DNA from: Aequorivita sp.
Lineage (GTDB): Bacteria; Bacteroidota; Bacteroidia; Flavobacteriales; Flavobacteriaceae
Length of the DNA stretch: 64,000 nt
Direction of reading: 5' to 3'
Assembly (NCBI GenBank): GCA_024637015.1
Contig: JAGXGE010000037.1
Coordinates: forward strand, 1 to 64,000
The translations under genes were made by a program, and so were the position numbers. The notes below the pieces were generated by a model that saw nothing but the letters and a program-made list of their open reading frames with translations, did no database searches and was not told the origin of the DNA. Below, piece by piece: positions 8,929 to 17,718 of this stretch (the stretch's first letter is position 1; each line of letters begins with the position of its first letter).

Positions 8929-10293
8929 ATGCCAACCGATGAAAAAAGAGTACAAAAAAAATTCAGTAGATATCTTACTGAAAATTCCGTAACAAGATAT
9001 ATCACATTTTCTGCACTCTATATTGCGCAAGGAATCCCAGAGGGTATCACCTATTTTGCGATTCCGGCATGGCTGGCTATGAATGGCAAGTCTCCATTAG
9101 AAATCGCCGCTTTTCTCGGAGTGATAGGCATTCCATGGAGCTTCAAAATTTTGATTGCTCCCTTAATGGATCGTTATTCAATCTTATCGATGGGTAAAAA
9201 ACGTCCTTGGGTAATTTTTGGTCAATTAGGTTTAATAATAAGTTTTTTATGTATTGGTTTGATTCCTGACCCTTTGAACAATTCAATTGGGTTGATGACT
9301 GCTGGGTTTTTCATTAGTTTTTTTGGTGCGTTTCAAGATGTGGCAACAGATGGAATGGCTGTGGATGTTATTCCTATTGACGAACAAGCCAGAGCGAATG
9401 GATTAATGTGGGGAACTAAAATAGTAGGCACCTCATTGGCTTTAGTGGCTGGTACAGCACTTATAAATGCTTTCGGTTTTACAACAGCTATTTCTTCATT
9501 ATCGATTGCAGTCGCAATCATCATGTTTGTTCCTATTCACTTCAGAGAACGACCAGGTGAAAAATTAATGCCATGGACACTAGGTGAAGCAGCTCACGAT
9601 TCCAAACAAACACAGTTGCGAAGTTGGACACACATATTTAAAAGTCTATATAAAGTGGTTAGTCTAAAATCAAGTCTTGTATTTAGTATTGGCGTTTTGG
9701 CGACTGGTATGATGTTCGGTCTTATGGATACACTTTTGCCAATATTCACAATTCAAGAATTAGGGTGGACTAACACCTCTTTTTCAGAGGTGTTCTCCAT
9801 AACAACCATAATCGGTGGGTTTTTAGGAATGTTTTTAGGTGGTTATCTGGTAGATTATTTTGGCAAAATAAAAATGCTTACGCTCTATTTAGCAATCATC
9901 ACTTTTTTGATTGTATCCTTTGCGTTCATGACCGATTTATGGAGTAATAAAATAGTGATTTATGCTTTTATTCTAACCTACTATACTTTTTATACATTTT
10001 TATGTATTGCGGTATTTGCATCGGCAATGCATTTATGCTGGAAAACAGTTGCCGCTACACAATTCACACTTTATATGGCCATATCAAATATGGGACGTGC
10101 TGCAGGAGCAGCCTCATTGGGAATTCTAAAAACAAATTACAGTTGGGAAATTGTATTTTTAATTATAGCAATTATGCCAGTAATCATGGCAGTGTTCATA
10201 CAGTTCATACATTTTGACAACCACAGAACCAAAGTAGACAGCTTTGTAGTTTTAAACCAAACCTTGGTGGCACCACCAGTTATTAAAGACTAA
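8929..10293 (+). CDS. MFS transporter, copy 2
   Basis: This 454-residue protein is a paralogue of the 3196-4560 gene: same length, same start of the membrane domain (ITFSALYIAQGIPEGITYF), same FQDVATDGMAVDVIP helix and an almost identical C-terminus (VDSFVVLNQTLVAPPVIKD). Differences are scattered substitutions, mostly conservative. It starts 15 bases after the dipeptidase and ends 4 bases before a secreted aminopeptidase, which supports a role in uptake or efflux of peptides or amino acids. Substrate unproven. Confidence 0.8.
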   Translation: MPTDEKRVQKKFSRYLTENSVTRYITFSALYIAQGIPEGITYFAIPAWLAMNGKSPLEIAAFLGVIGIPWSFKILIAPLMDRYSILSMGKKRPWVIFGQLGLIISFLCIGLIPDPLNNSIGLMTAGFFISFFGAFQDVATDGMAVDVIPIDEQARANGLMWGTKIVGTSLALVAGTALINAFGFTTAISSLSIAVAIIMFVPIHFRERPGEKLMPWTLGEAAHDSKQTQLRSWTHIFKSLYKVVSLKSSLVFSIGVLATGMMFGLMDTLLPIFTIQELGWTNTSFSEVFSITTIIGGFLGMFLGGYLVDYFGKIKMLTLYLAIITFLIVSFAFMTDLWSNKIVIYAFILTYYTFYTFLCIAVFASAMHLCWKTVAATQFTLYMAISNMGRAAGAASLGILKTNYSWEIVFLIIAIMPVIMAVFIQFIHFDNHRTKVDSFVVLNQTLVAPPVIKD

Positions 10294-10297
10294 TATC

Positions 10298-11353
10298 ATG
10301 ATAAAAATACTTTTCTCTTTCGCAATTGTAGCCTGTTTTTTGACTAGCTGCAAAAACAATGCTGATGAAGCAAAAACGAATACTGAAGAAACGCCTACTT
10401 CTAACTATTTCGATTATTCCAATAGCGATGACCAAATTACGGGCGGCATCAAAATGATTCCCATTACAACCCCAAAAGGCACTTTTAATGTCTGGACGAA
10501 GCGTATGGGCAACAACCCAAAAATGAAGGTTTTGTTGCTTCACGGTGGTCCCGGCTTTACGCACGAGCTTTTTGAAAACTTTGACGGTTATCTTCCAAAT
10601 GCAGAAATAGAATACATCTATTACGACCAGCTTGATAGTTATTACAGTGACAAACCAAACGATTCTACCCTTTGGACAACCGAACATTTTGTGGAAGAAG
10701 TGGAGCAAGTGCGGAAAGCATTAAATCTTGACAAAGACAACTTTTACTTGCTCGGCCAATCATGGGGAGGAATTCTCGCTATGGAATATGCACTGAAGTA
10801 TCAAGACAATTTAAAAGGTTTGATTATTTCAAATATGATGGCGAGCATTCCGGAATACGAAACATATGCAGCCGAAGTTTTGGGACCACAGTTGCCACCA
10901 GAAGTTTATAAAGAAATTAAGAACTTTGAAGCAAAAGGAGATTTTGCCAATCCAAAATATGCTGAGTTAGTACAAAAATATTATTACACAGAGCATATCC
11001 TTCGCAAACCATTAGATGAATGGCCAGAGTTTATCAATCGCACTTTTTCACACCTTAACCCAAATATTTATATCTATATGCAAGGTTATAGCGAATTTGG
11101 CGTAACCGGAAATGCAAAGTTGAAAGGTTGGGATGTTTCCGATAGATTAAAGGAATTATCCATTCCAACTTTAATGATCGGCGGCAAATACGACACTATG
11201 GATCCAGAATATATGGAATGGATGAGCACCCAAGTGCAACACGGCAGAAGTCTAACTGTCAATGCAGGACACTTTTCACAATATGACGACCCCGAAACCT
11301 ATTTTCCGGGATTGATAAAATTTATTAAAGATGTAAATAATGGCTCATTTTGA
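10298..11353 (+). CDS. Proline iminopeptidase-like lipoprotein (peptidase S33, alpha/beta hydrolase)
   Basis: The 351-residue protein begins with a lipoprotein signal (lipobox LTSC, Cys about residue 20), so it is anchored to a membrane outside the cytoplasm. HGGPG at residues 82-86 is the oxyanion-hole motif of the S33 family, the nucleophile is S155 in GQSWGG, and the acid and His are likely in GGKYDTMDP and NAGHFSQYD. S33 iminopeptidases release N-terminal residues, often proline, from short peptides. Together with the M19 dipeptidase and transporters it suggests extracytoplasmic peptide trimming before uptake. Confidence 0.85.
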   Translation: MIKILFSFAIVACFLTSCKNNADEAKTNTEETPTSNYFDYSNSDDQITGGIKMIPITTPKGTFNVWTKRMGNNPKMKVLLLHGGPGFTHELFENFDGYLPNAEIEYIYYDQLDSYYSDKPNDSTLWTTEHFVEEVEQVRKALNLDKDNFYLLGQSWGGILAMEYALKYQDNLKGLIISNMMASIPEYETYAAEVLGPQLPPEVYKEIKNFEAKGDFANPKYAELVQKYYYTEHILRKPLDEWPEFINRTFSHLNPNIYIYMQGYSEFGVTGNAKLKGWDVSDRLKELSIPTLMIGGKYDTMDPEYMEWMSTQVQHGRSLTVNAGHFSQYDDPETYFPGLIKFIKDVNNGSF

Positions 11354-11378
11354 GCAATAATTAAAATACTAACCAACC

Positions 11379-12776
11379 ATGCTTACGAAACTCGGAGAAA
11401 AATGCACAGTTTTATTTCAAAAATACATGCCAAATGCATTCGTTTTTGCAATGTTACTAACACTATTAACTGGATTAATAACATTTGCTTGGTTGGAGGC
11501 TACGCCAATAAAAATTATTCAGGCTTGGTATGATGGCTTTTGGTCTTTGTTGGAGTTCGGGATGCAAATCGTATTAATTATCATCACTGGTTTTGCCATT
11601 GCATTGTCACCTCTCATTAATAAAGGCATTGATAAACTAACTAATTATATTAAAACACCACGACAGGTATATTTTTTCGTGGTTTTCCTTGGTGCTTTAT
11701 TATCACTTGTAAGTTTTGGATGGATAGTAATTACCTGTGTCTTGGCAAGGGAATTAGCTATTCGTATTAAAGGTATCAATTACCCTTTTTTAGTGGCCTG
11801 CGTCTATTTTAGCGGTGGTAGTTGGGTAACAGGTCTTTCGAGCTCCATTCCGCTGTTGTTGGGCACTGATAAAAATTATTTAATTGAAGCTGGAGTTTTA
11901 TCAGAAATTATTCCAACTTCATATACATTGGGCTCAGCTTTAAACATTGCCATAATGGTCCTGTATGTCATCTTCGCACCTTTAATGATTATTCTCCTTA
12001 TTCCGAAAACGAAAAACATAAAACAGCTGGATGATATGCTGGAGGACAAAACGGAGAAAAAAGAGCTTTCAATAAAAGATGAAGCCTTAAGCATGAACTT
12101 ATCATATAAAACCATTTCCGATAGATTAAACAATGGTGTTATTCTTCAAATTTTTATTGTGCTGATGGGGTTGACTTACATTATCTATCACTTTTACACT
12201 AATGGTTTTCAATTGAATTTTAACATCATGATTTTCATTTTCTTGATAATTGGATTGGCATTGCACAAAACACCTATGCGATACGTGATTGCGATGAAAC
12301 GCTCTAGTATTAATATTTCTGGGATTTTATATCAATATCCATTTTATGCAGGCATTATGGGTATTATGCTCTATACAGGTTTAGGCGAAAAACTTGCAGA
12401 ACTCTTAGTATCAGTTGCGACCATTAAAACCTATCCATTCTATGCATACCTCACAGGAGGAATGGTCAACTTTGCTATTCCTTCAGCTGGAGGCGAATTT
12501 GCCGTGGTCGGTCCAAGTATTATCAATGCCGTAAAAGAAATTGGTGCCGGATTACCAGCAAATGAAGTCACAGCAATGATTTCAAGAGCTTCATTATCAA
12601 TTGCGTATGGCGAAAGCCTGTCTAATATATTACAGCCCTTTTACTTATTACTTGTATTTCCGATTATGGGAAGCGGAATCAAAATTCAAGCACGCGATGT
12701 GATGGGTTATTTGGTCATTCCATTTATTGTACTCTTTATAATTCAATCCATATTAGTAACATGGATGCCGATTTAA
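11379..12776 (+). CDS. AtoE/TIGR00366-like short-chain fatty acid or carboxylate transporter
   Basis: The 465-residue polytopic protein starts MLTKLGEKCTVLFQKYMPNAFVFAMLLTLLTG and has about ten or more hydrophobic helices, with SGGSWVTGLSSSIPLLLG and the C-terminal FAIPSAGGEFAVVGPSI characteristic of the AtoE short-chain fatty acid transporter family. Family members carry small carboxylates; here the neighbours are peptidases and an amino-acid permease, so an amino-acid-derived acid is possible. It begins 25 bases after the lipoprotein peptidase. Confidence 0.75.
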   Translation: MLTKLGEKCTVLFQKYMPNAFVFAMLLTLLTGLITFAWLEATPIKIIQAWYDGFWSLLEFGMQIVLIIITGFAIALSPLINKGIDKLTNYIKTPRQVYFFVVFLGALLSLVSFGWIVITCVLARELAIRIKGINYPFLVACVYFSGGSWVTGLSSSIPLLLGTDKNYLIEAGVLSEIIPTSYTLGSALNIAIMVLYVIFAPLMIILLIPKTKNIKQLDDMLEDKTEKKELSIKDEALSMNLSYKTISDRLNNGVILQIFIVLMGLTYIIYHFYTNGFQLNFNIMIFIFLIIGLALHKTPMRYVIAMKRSSINISGILYQYPFYAGIMGIMLYTGLGEKLAELLVSVATIKTYPFYAYLTGGMVNFAIPSAGGEFAVVGPSIINAVKEIGAGLPANEVTAMISRASLSIAYGESLSNILQPFYLLLVFPIMGSGIKIQARDVMGYLVIPFIVLFIIQSILVTWMPI

Positions 12777-12811
12777 TTTTTAATAATAAAATTCTGTGCA
12801 CAAAAAAATTC

Positions 12812-12862
12812 ATGCTTTACAAAGCAAACAAAAAGGAAAAATAGTGGTTGAGCTATTTATAA
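12812..12862 (+). pseudogene. Remnant of a duplicated HGSNAT-like gene (C-terminal tail)
   Basis: This stretch reads MLYKANKKEK-stop-WLSYL-stop, matching the end of the intact gene at 13333-14514 (MIYKANNKDKWWLSYL-stop). One tryptophan codon has become TAG. In both places an APC permease start follows within about 20 bases, so the intact order acyltransferase-permease once existed twice. Confidence 0.75.
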
Positions 12863-12877
12863 TGAGAAAATAATATT

Positions 12878-13297
12878 ATGATTCAAAAAGAAGAAGGATT
12901 AAAAAGAAGTGTTGGTGGATTAGGGTTATCCGCCAATATCGTTAACATTATTATTGGCTCTGGTATATTTGTAATACCCGCAATTGTGGCCAGTTATATG
13001 GGGGCATCCAGTATAATTGCTTATGTGTATTGCGGATTGTTAATGGCAATGATAATGCTTTGTTTTGCTGAAGCTGGCCGTAAAATTACAAACATCGGCG
13101 GACCATATACATATATTGAAACAGCTTTTGGAGATTACATGGGGTTTAATGGAGGCTTTTTTGCCGTCGGAAGCAATTCGTTTGCAGATGCTGCTGTTTC
13201 TATTGCTTTAGTAAACGTTATCGCTTCGCATAGTTCCGTATATACCCTCTGCCCGCATAAGCGAAATTTAAAGCACGATCAAATAAAAGCCATTTGA
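12878..13297 (+). pseudogene. Chimeric fragment: APC permease head fused to M19 dipeptidase segment
   Basis: The open frame codes for 139 residues. Residues 1 to about 114 match the first part of the intact permease at 14530-15831 (starting MIQKEEGLKRSVGGLGLSAN, through FAVGSNSFADAAVSIALVNV). It then switches to ASHSSVYTLCPHKRNLKHDQ, which matches residues around 223-245 of the M19 dipeptidase at 7732-8913, and stops soon after. The join falls at a GTTATCGCTT-like sequence shared by both parents. Only about three helices of a twelve-helix permease remain, so neither function can be retained. A clear recombination scar. Confidence 0.85.
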
Positions 13298-13332
13298 AGT
13301 AGAAAACATTCCAATCAACTAACTAACAACCA

Positions 13333-14514
13333 ATGATACCAAAAACCAACCGAATTGAATCCATTGATGTGTTGCGTGGCGTTGTAATGGTCATCATGGC
13401 TTTAGACCATGTGCGCGATTATTTTCATTATGGAGCTTTTTTTGTAGATCCAACCAATCTGGAAACCACGACTCCAGCACTTTTTTTCACGCGCTTCATC
13501 ACACATTATTGTGCCCCGGTATTTGTTTTTTTAGCAGGAACCTCAGCATTTCTGTACGGAAGAAATAAAACAAAACCCGAGCTTTTTAAATTCCTTTTTT
13601 CTCGGGGAATCTGGCTTATTTTTTTGGAAATAGTAGTCAATAATCTAATTTGGACCTTCGATTTTAGCTTTAGCCTTCAGATTTTTCAGGTAATATGGGC
13701 CATTGGATTTAGTATGATTTGTTTATCGTTCCTAATCTATTTACCAAAAAAGATCATTCTTATAATTGGAATTATTCTGATTGCTGGACATAATTTATTG
13801 GACGGCTTTGTAATGCAAGGTCAAAGTTTTCAGGATATTGTTTGGTATGCCCTTCATCAAGAACAAATCCTGACTTTTTGCTCCAATAAATTGATTTTAT
13901 TACACTATCCTCTCATACCATGGATAGGACTGATGGCCTTGGGCTATTTGTTTGGCACATTTTATCAGAAGGACTTTGATGTAATGGTTCGCGGAAAATG
14001 GCTCTTAATTATGGGATTTGGAGCACTTATCACATTTTTTGTTTTAAGGGGACTGAATGTTTATGGCGATTTGGTTCCGTGGACAATTCAGGATACAGCA
14101 ACTAAAACGGTTCTTTCGTTATTTAATGTAACCAAATATCCACCTTCGTTATTATATCTGTGCATCACAATGGGTCCTGCATTTTTGTTCCTTTTCATTT
14201 TTGAAAATACCAAAAACAAACTGACGGATTTCTTTTTGGTCTTCGGAAGGGTTCCACTGTTTTACTATTTCCTCCACGTTTTTGTGATTCATGTTTTAGC
14301 AATTGTAGGCATGATGATTTTTGGTGGTAATTGGCATTATATGATTTTGACCGCAGAAAATTTCAGCAATGCTAGCCTCGCAACTTATGGCTATTCCCTT
14401 TTTGTAGTTTATCTGGTTTGGATTGGTGTGGTACTTCTCCTCTACCCTATTTGCAAAAAATATATGATTTATAAAGCAAACAATAAAGATAAATGGTGGT
14501 TGAGCTATTTATAA
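13333..14514 (+). CDS. HGSNAT/DUF1624-like membrane protein
   Basis: The 393-residue protein has about ten hydrophobic helices and starts RIESIDVLRGVVMVIMALDHVRDYF, the hallmark of the heparan-alpha-glucosaminide N-acetyltransferase catalytic-domain family (DUF1624), in which the Asp-His pair is proposed to take part in transmembrane acetyl transfer. The acceptor is unknown in bacteria. It is followed 15 bases later by an APC permease; the same pair, decayed, lies immediately upstream. Confidence 0.75.
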   Translation: MIPKTNRIESIDVLRGVVMVIMALDHVRDYFHYGAFFVDPTNLETTTPALFFTRFITHYCAPVFVFLAGTSAFLYGRNKTKPELFKFLFSRGIWLIFLEIVVNNLIWTFDFSFSLQIFQVIWAIGFSMICLSFLIYLPKKIILIIGIILIAGHNLLDGFVMQGQSFQDIVWYALHQEQILTFCSNKLILLHYPLIPWIGLMALGYLFGTFYQKDFDVMVRGKWLLIMGFGALITFFVLRGLNVYGDLVPWTIQDTATKTVLSLFNVTKYPPSLLYLCITMGPAFLFLFIFENTKNKLTDFFLVFGRVPLFYYFLHVFVIHVLAIVGMMIFGGNWHYMILTAENFSNASLATYGYSLFVVYLVWIGVVLLLYPICKKYMIYKANNKDKWWLSYL

Positions 14515-14529
14515 CTTAAAAATAAAATT

Positions 14530-15831
14530 ATGATTAAACAAGATGAAGGATTAAAAAGAAAAGTTGGCGCACTGGGCTTATCGGCTAACATCATTAACAT
14601 TATTATTGGCTCCGGTATTTTTGTGCTACCTGCAATTGTAGCAAGTTATATGGGAGCATCTAGCATCATTGCTTATGTTTTTTGCGGATTGTTAATGGCA
14701 ATGATAATGCTTTGTTTTGCAGAAGCCGGCAGTAAAGTAACAAACACCGGCGGACCCTACACGTATATTGAAACCGCTTTTGGTGATTATGCTGGCTTTG
14801 TTGCTGGTATTTTTGCTGTTGGAAGTAACTTGTTTGCAGATGCGGCTGTTTCTAATGCTTTAGTAAATGTTGTTGCTGCGGCATACCCCATATTTGAAAA
14901 TGGATGGCCCCGATTTTTGTTTTTATTTATTCTTTTTTACGGTTTGGTTTACATCAATGTAATTGGCTTAAAACAAGGTATCGGTTTAGTGAAATTTAAT
15001 ACTATCATTAAGTTAATACCATTGCTTTTACTAATCTTCATTGGCTTTAAAGATGTTTCCATAAGCAATTTGTATTTTCAACATATGCCGAGCATTAAAA
15101 CTTTAGGCGAAACATCACTTATTTTATTTTTTGCTTTCCAAGGTTGCGAAACGGGTATTATTGTTGGCGGAGAGGTTATTAACCCAAAACGCAATATTCC
15201 AAGGGCTATTTTAATAAGTATTGTAACTGTTGTGATTGTTTATGCATTAATTCAAACAGTTTCTCAAGGTGTTTTAGGCGATGCTTTACCAAATTTTAAG
15301 GCTGCTCCACTCGCTGAAACTGCCAGAGTAGTTTTTGGTCCTTTTGGATATATGCTATTAATTGTTGGCGCAGTTATCTCCATGTTTGGCTATATGAGTG
15401 GCACGATACTTAATAGCCCACGAATAGTCTATGCACTTGCCAGAGATAAGGTAATCCCGATAAATGCATTATCCAGAATTCACAAATCATTTGCCACGCC
15501 ACATATAGCCATTATTATATATGCAACTATCGGTTTTATTTTGGCTGTGACTGGCAGTTTTGAACAATTGGTTATTATAGCTACAAGCGCTATGTTAATT
15601 CTCTATTTAGGAGTAGCACTGTCTGTAATTAAGTTGCGCAATTCTAAAGAAGAATATCCTGGAGGATTTAAAATTCCAGGAGGATGGACTGTCCCTATTT
15701 TAGCTATTGCTATAATCCTATACTTTTTATCAAGTCTTTCGGCAAATGAAATGATTGGAACAGCAATAGTTATTGGTGTATTAACGATTATTTTTTTCGC
15801 TATTAAAATTTTTAAAAAGAAAACGGTTTGA
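14530..15831 (+). CDS. APC superfamily amino-acid permease
   Basis: The 433-residue protein has twelve likely helices. The first helix contains NIIIGSGIFVLPAIVA, the APC substrate-binding GSGIF motif, and later GGPYTYIETAFG and FFAFQGCETGIIVGGEVINPKRNIPRA are typical of this superfamily. It should import or exchange amino acids, fitting the peptidases upstream. Its TGA stop overlaps a TTGATAAAG that resembles the start of a DUF6090 gene, the same overlap arrangement seen between DUF6090 copies 3 and 4. Confidence 0.85.
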   Translation: MIKQDEGLKRKVGALGLSANIINIIIGSGIFVLPAIVASYMGASSIIAYVFCGLLMAMIMLCFAEAGSKVTNTGGPYTYIETAFGDYAGFVAGIFAVGSNLFADAAVSNALVNVVAAAYPIFENGWPRFLFLFILFYGLVYINVIGLKQGIGLVKFNTIIKLIPLLLLIFIGFKDVSISNLYFQHMPSIKTLGETSLILFFAFQGCETGIIVGGEVINPKRNIPRAILISIVTVVIVYALIQTVSQGVLGDALPNFKAAPLAETARVVFGPFGYMLLIVGAVISMFGYMSGTILNSPRIVYALARDKVIPINALSRIHKSFATPHIAIIIYATIGFILAVTGSFEQLVIIATSAMLILYLGVALSVIKLRNSKEEYPGGFKIPGGWTVPILAIAIILYFLSSLSANEMIGTAIVIGVLTIIFFAIKIFKKKTV

Positions 15832-15851
15832 TAAAGCTCTTTAGAAAAATG
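15828..15851 (+). pseudogene. Vestige of a DUF6090 gene start
   Basis: TTGATAAAGCTCTTTAGAAA matches the first 20 bases of the DUF6090 genes (ATGATAAAACTCTTTAGAAA) at 18 of 20 positions, and it overlaps the permease stop as the intact copies overlap each other. Similarity stops at about the point where a palindromic repeat begins (15856). The remaining gene is gone. Confidence 0.5.
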
Positions 15852-15855
15852 GTAT

Positions 15856-15914
15856 TGTCAGGTCGAGCGCAGTGGAGACCTATGTTTAACCTCTCGACTG
15901 CGCTCGAGGAGACA
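15856..15914. repeat. Palindromic repeat, GGTCGAGCGCAGT family, copy A
   Basis: Two inverted arms (GGTCGAGCGCAGTGGAGACC and CTCTCGACTGCGCTCGAG) flanked by TGTC/GACA surround a central AT-rich loop. The same arms occur at 48570-48629 and 51320-51392, and one arm lies inside trpF at 49701-49724. It has the size and symmetry of a REP/MITE-like element. This copy separates two DUF6090 head fragments. Confidence 0.85.
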
Positions 15915-15925
15915 AAACGAAAAAA

Positions 15926-16027
15926 ATGATTAAACTCTTTAGAAACATCCGAAAAAACTTGCTTGCAGAAGGCAAAACCTCAAAATATCTCAAATACGCC
16001 ATTGGCGAAATAGTCAATTCAATTTAA
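15926..16027 (+). pseudogene. Truncated DUF6090 gene (first ~30 codons only)
   Basis: The frame gives 33 residues: MIKLFRNIRKNLLAEGKTSK, then YLKYAIGEIV, then NSI and a stop. The first 30 match the head of the four intact DUF6090 proteins, and the match ends inside the GEIILVVIG transmembrane segment. It therefore lacks both the anchor and the body and cannot act like its relatives. Confidence 0.8.
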
Positions 16028-16091
16028 GACAAAATCAAAATATAAAACTGAGGCAAAATTATTACCTTTAAAACCATCCAATACATTTATT

Positions 16092-17612
16092 ATGAAGTAT
16101 CTATCAATTTTTTTAACATTATTCATTGTAATTTCCTGCAAACAGAAAGAACAAGAAACCAATAATCTGGGCGTAGTGGACATTACTGTTAGCGGAAAGA
16201 AAAGTGCCCTGCCACACTTTGAAAAAGGGTTGTTGTTGCTTCATTCCTTTGAATATGAGGACGCCCGCGAAGCTTTTCAAAAGGCAAAAATGGAAGATCC
16301 AGAAATGGCCATGGCCTATTGGGGCGAAGCCATGACCTACAACCACAGCTTGTGGCAGGAACAGGATTATGAAGCCGCAACCACTGTTTTGTCAAAGCTT
16401 GACAGCCTTGATATAGCAAAAAATACAAAAGAAATTGAACAGGATCTAATTGAATCTGTACACATACTTTATCAGCCAAAAACAGAAAAAAACCAACGAG
16501 ATCTTGCTTATTCAAATTTTATGGAGGGCTTGTACAAAAAATATCCTGCCAATCAAGAAGTGGCCGCATTTTATGCCTTGTCACTACTGGGCTCTGTTGA
16601 AGAAGGAAGAGATGATATTGTTTACGGAAAAGGCGCAAAAATTGCAAAAGGTATTTTGAAGGAAAATCCAAACCATCCCGGTGCCTTGCATTACCTTATC
16701 CATTCCTATGATGACCCAAACCATGCTACTCTTGCTCTGGACGCAGCCAATGCATACTCAAAAGTAGCTCCAGATGCCAGCCACGCTTTGCATATGCCTT
16801 CCCACATATTTGTTGCAATGGGCATGTGGGATAATGTAATTTCTTCCAATATTGCTTCATACCAAGCGAGTATTAATAGAATGGAAGAGAAAAATTTAGA
16901 CAACGATGCCCGTGGCTATCACGCTTTCCATTGGTTGCAGTACGGCTATACCCAAAAAGGAAATTATGAGGAAGCAAAAAAAATGGTGCTTGATATGAAA
17001 AAATATGCTGCTGAAAACCTATCAAAAAATGCACGGGTATATTTGGTATTTTTAAAAGGAACCTATTTAACCGAAACCGATGAATGGAAAGGCGAAATTG
17101 CAAATATACCTGTTAAAATAACCGATTTGAATATTTCCGTACGCTCCAAATATCATTTTCTGGAAGGGATGAAAGCTTATAAAGTAGGTAATATCCAAAG
17201 ATTAGACAGCATACTTAATACTATGGACCAAGACCATAAAAGGGAGTCGTTTGTTGTTTCGGAAGGCAGTTCCAAACTTTGTTCAGGGGTTACCCGCGAT
17301 GAAGCTACGCAAATGGATTTAAAAGGGTCTGAAATTAGGCAAAACCAATTAATGGCACTTCGTGCTGAACTTAATAATGACCCAAAACTGGCAGAAGAAC
17401 ATTTTATAAAATCAATAGATATTGAAAACAGTATCAGTTATAGTTACGGGCCACCTTCCATTCAAAAACCTACCCACGAGTTGTATGCAGATTGGTTGCT
17501 CACCCAAAACAGAAATGAAGAGGCCGCAGAACAATACGAGCTTGCCCTAAAAATTGGACCAGGTAGGTTACGTGTTTTAAAAGGAATAGAAAATACAAAC
17601 CAGGTAATGTAA
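16092..17612 (+). CDS. TPR-repeat lipoprotein
   Basis: The 506-residue protein begins with a lipoprotein signal (FIVISC, Cys about residue 16). TPR-like helical pairs are visible at about residues 40-80 (EKGLLLLHSFEYEDAREAFQKA) and near the C-terminus (NRNEEAAEQYELALKIGPG). A central segment HALHMPSHIFVAMGMWD is characteristic of a family of bacterial TPR proteins often annotated only as tetratricopeptide proteins. Likely a periplasmic or outer-membrane scaffold; partner unknown. Confidence 0.75.
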   Translation: MKYLSIFLTLFIVISCKQKEQETNNLGVVDITVSGKKSALPHFEKGLLLLHSFEYEDAREAFQKAKMEDPEMAMAYWGEAMTYNHSLWQEQDYEAATTVLSKLDSLDIAKNTKEIEQDLIESVHILYQPKTEKNQRDLAYSNFMEGLYKKYPANQEVAAFYALSLLGSVEEGRDDIVYGKGAKIAKGILKENPNHPGALHYLIHSYDDPNHATLALDAANAYSKVAPDASHALHMPSHIFVAMGMWDNVISSNIASYQASINRMEEKNLDNDARGYHAFHWLQYGYTQKGNYEEAKKMVLDMKKYAAENLSKNARVYLVFLKGTYLTETDEWKGEIANIPVKITDLNISVRSKYHFLEGMKAYKVGNIQRLDSILNTMDQDHKRESFVVSEGSSKLCSGVTRDEATQMDLKGSEIRQNQLMALRAELNNDPKLAEEHFIKSIDIENSISYSYGPPSIQKPTHELYADWLLTQNRNEEAAEQYELALKIGPGRLRVLKGIENTNQVM

Positions 17613-17659
17613 GTTTATATACTTCAAAAAAATATCGAATTTAATTTTTTAATTTCCAC

Positions 17660-17691
17660 TTTGTAGGCACAAAGGCTTTTACCTATCTTTA
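17660..17691 (+). promoter_or_regulatory. Putative Bacteroidota housekeeping promoter for carbonic anhydrase
   Basis: TTTG at 17660-17663 and TATCTTTA at 17684-17691 are separated by 20 bases and fit the Bacteroidota -33/-7 consensus (TTTG and TAnnTTTG) with one mismatch. The ATG lies 27 bases downstream. Confidence 0.5.
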
Positions 17692-17718
17692 AATTCTGAA
17701 AAAAACTTCAGAACAACC

